Assembly (NCBI GenBank): GCA_023426545.1
Contig: JAFAAN010000170.1
Location: 1-30,915, forward strand
Direction of reading: 5' to 3'
Source: Pseudomonadota bacterium
GTDB lineage: Bacteria; Myxococcota; Myxococcia; Myxococcales; Myxococcaceae
Length of the DNA: 30,915 nucleotides
A model generated the notes under the pieces. That model saw only the letters and a list, made by a program, of their open reading frames with translations. It was not told the origin of the DNA and made no database searches. The position numbers and the translations under genes were made by a program. Within the stretch, counting starts at the first letter, position 1. The number at the start of each line of letters is the position of its first letter. Of the stretch, positions 30,699-30,915 are shown in pieces.

Positions 30699-30915
30699 CG
30701 GTGTGTGTCCCCTGTGAGGGCCATCGTCCATTCTACCGCCAGCGCCGCCACGGCGTCCGCCAGGGCGGCGCGCTCTGTGTACCTCCGGGCTGTCGGGCGG
30801 CCATGCCCCGCCGGGCGCCCAGGACCGGGCCGTGGCCGCCGCGCCGGGTCCTCGCCCGCCGGGCTGCTGCCGTCCGCGCCGGGGTTGCCACCTTTCCGGC
30901 GGCGCCCCTCTGCGG
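30695..30915 (-). CDS. Unidentified gene, 3' end (partial, cut by window edge)
   Basis: A frame open from the right edge ends in TGA at 30695-30697, overlapping the MpaB-family ATG (30696-30698) as ATGA. The last residues read RRYTERAALADAVAALAVEWTMALTG-DTHR, a plausible helical tail after a Gly/Pro/Arg-rich linker. The coupled ATGA overlap and mostly G/C third positions favour real coding, but other frames here are also open. The protein family cannot be identified. Confidence 0.5.
   Translation of the reverse strand, partial: AEGRRRKGGNPGADGSSPAGEDPARRPRPGPGRPAGHGRPTARRYTERAALADAVAALAVEWTMALTGDTHR

Noticed and set aside
30803..30915. Open + strand frame from ATG 30803 to the right edge
   Set aside because: Arg/Pro/Ala-rich, no ribosome site, and it conflicts with the coupled - strand frame; too short to support.
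1..30915. Prophage, transposon, CRISPR, tRNA/rRNA or biosynthetic gene cluster
   Set aside because: No integrase, transposase, repeat-spacer array, RNA gene fold or NRPS/PKS domain was seen on either strand.

Overview
The window is a dense, very GC-rich bacterial chromosome segment with strong G/C third-position bias, many GTG starts and an abundance of lipoproteins. ELWxxDGT repeats, a CorE-type (ECF44) sigma factor, an ECF42 sigma factor with a DGPF partner, and an M57-type metalloprotease together point to a myxobacterium of the Myxococcus/Corallococcus/Pyxidicoccus group. This is inference from gene content; no rRNA or marker gene is present. I see no prophage, transposase, CRISPR array, tRNA or rRNA. 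It reads as ordinary chromosomal DNA carrying 31 complete genes and two genes cut by the window edges.

Left part (1-8.5 kb): the end of a J-domain gene; an endonuclease/exonuclease/phosphatase-fold hydrolase; a lipoprotein; an overlapping HipA-like kinase/DUF3037 pair; a subtilisin-like protease with an N-terminal P-domain; another lipoprotein; and a DUF4139 protein. Middle part (8.5-18.7 kb): an uncharacterised protein behind a perfect inverted repeat; an amidohydrolase lipoprotein and a rhomboid protease; a small lipoprotein; ribonuclease Z; DUF2293, STAS-like and DUF99 (endonuclease V-like) proteins; a cold-shock protein; a small membrane protein; an aldo/keto reductase; and a zinc metalloprotease lipoprotein.

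Right part (19-30.9 kb) holds the most coherent regulatory units. (i) A DGPF/YciI protein and an ECF42 sigma factor lie behind a candidate ECF42-type promoter, which suggests autoregulation. (ii) A four-gene ferric-siderophore ABC importer (binding protein, two FecCD permeases, ATPase) has a good sigma70 promoter whose start region is covered by a Fur-box-like palindrome, with a FAD monooxygenase upstream on the same strand. (iii) A small lipoprotein with a duplicated three-cysteine unit is divergent from an ELWxxDGT-repeat (probable beta-propeller) protein. (iv) A CorE-like sigma factor with a CxC linker and a six-cysteine tail is followed by a His-rich Zn/Cd-type CDF exporter, probably a metal-responsive unit. 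(v) An MpaB/DUF2236 oxygenase is translationally overlapped by a gene entering from the right edge.

Nothing here is clearly an undescribed system. The best leads are the metal sigma/CDF pair, the ECF42 promoter prediction, the P-domain protease without a signal peptide, the HipA-like/DUF3037 pair and the duplicated Cys-rich lipoprotein.
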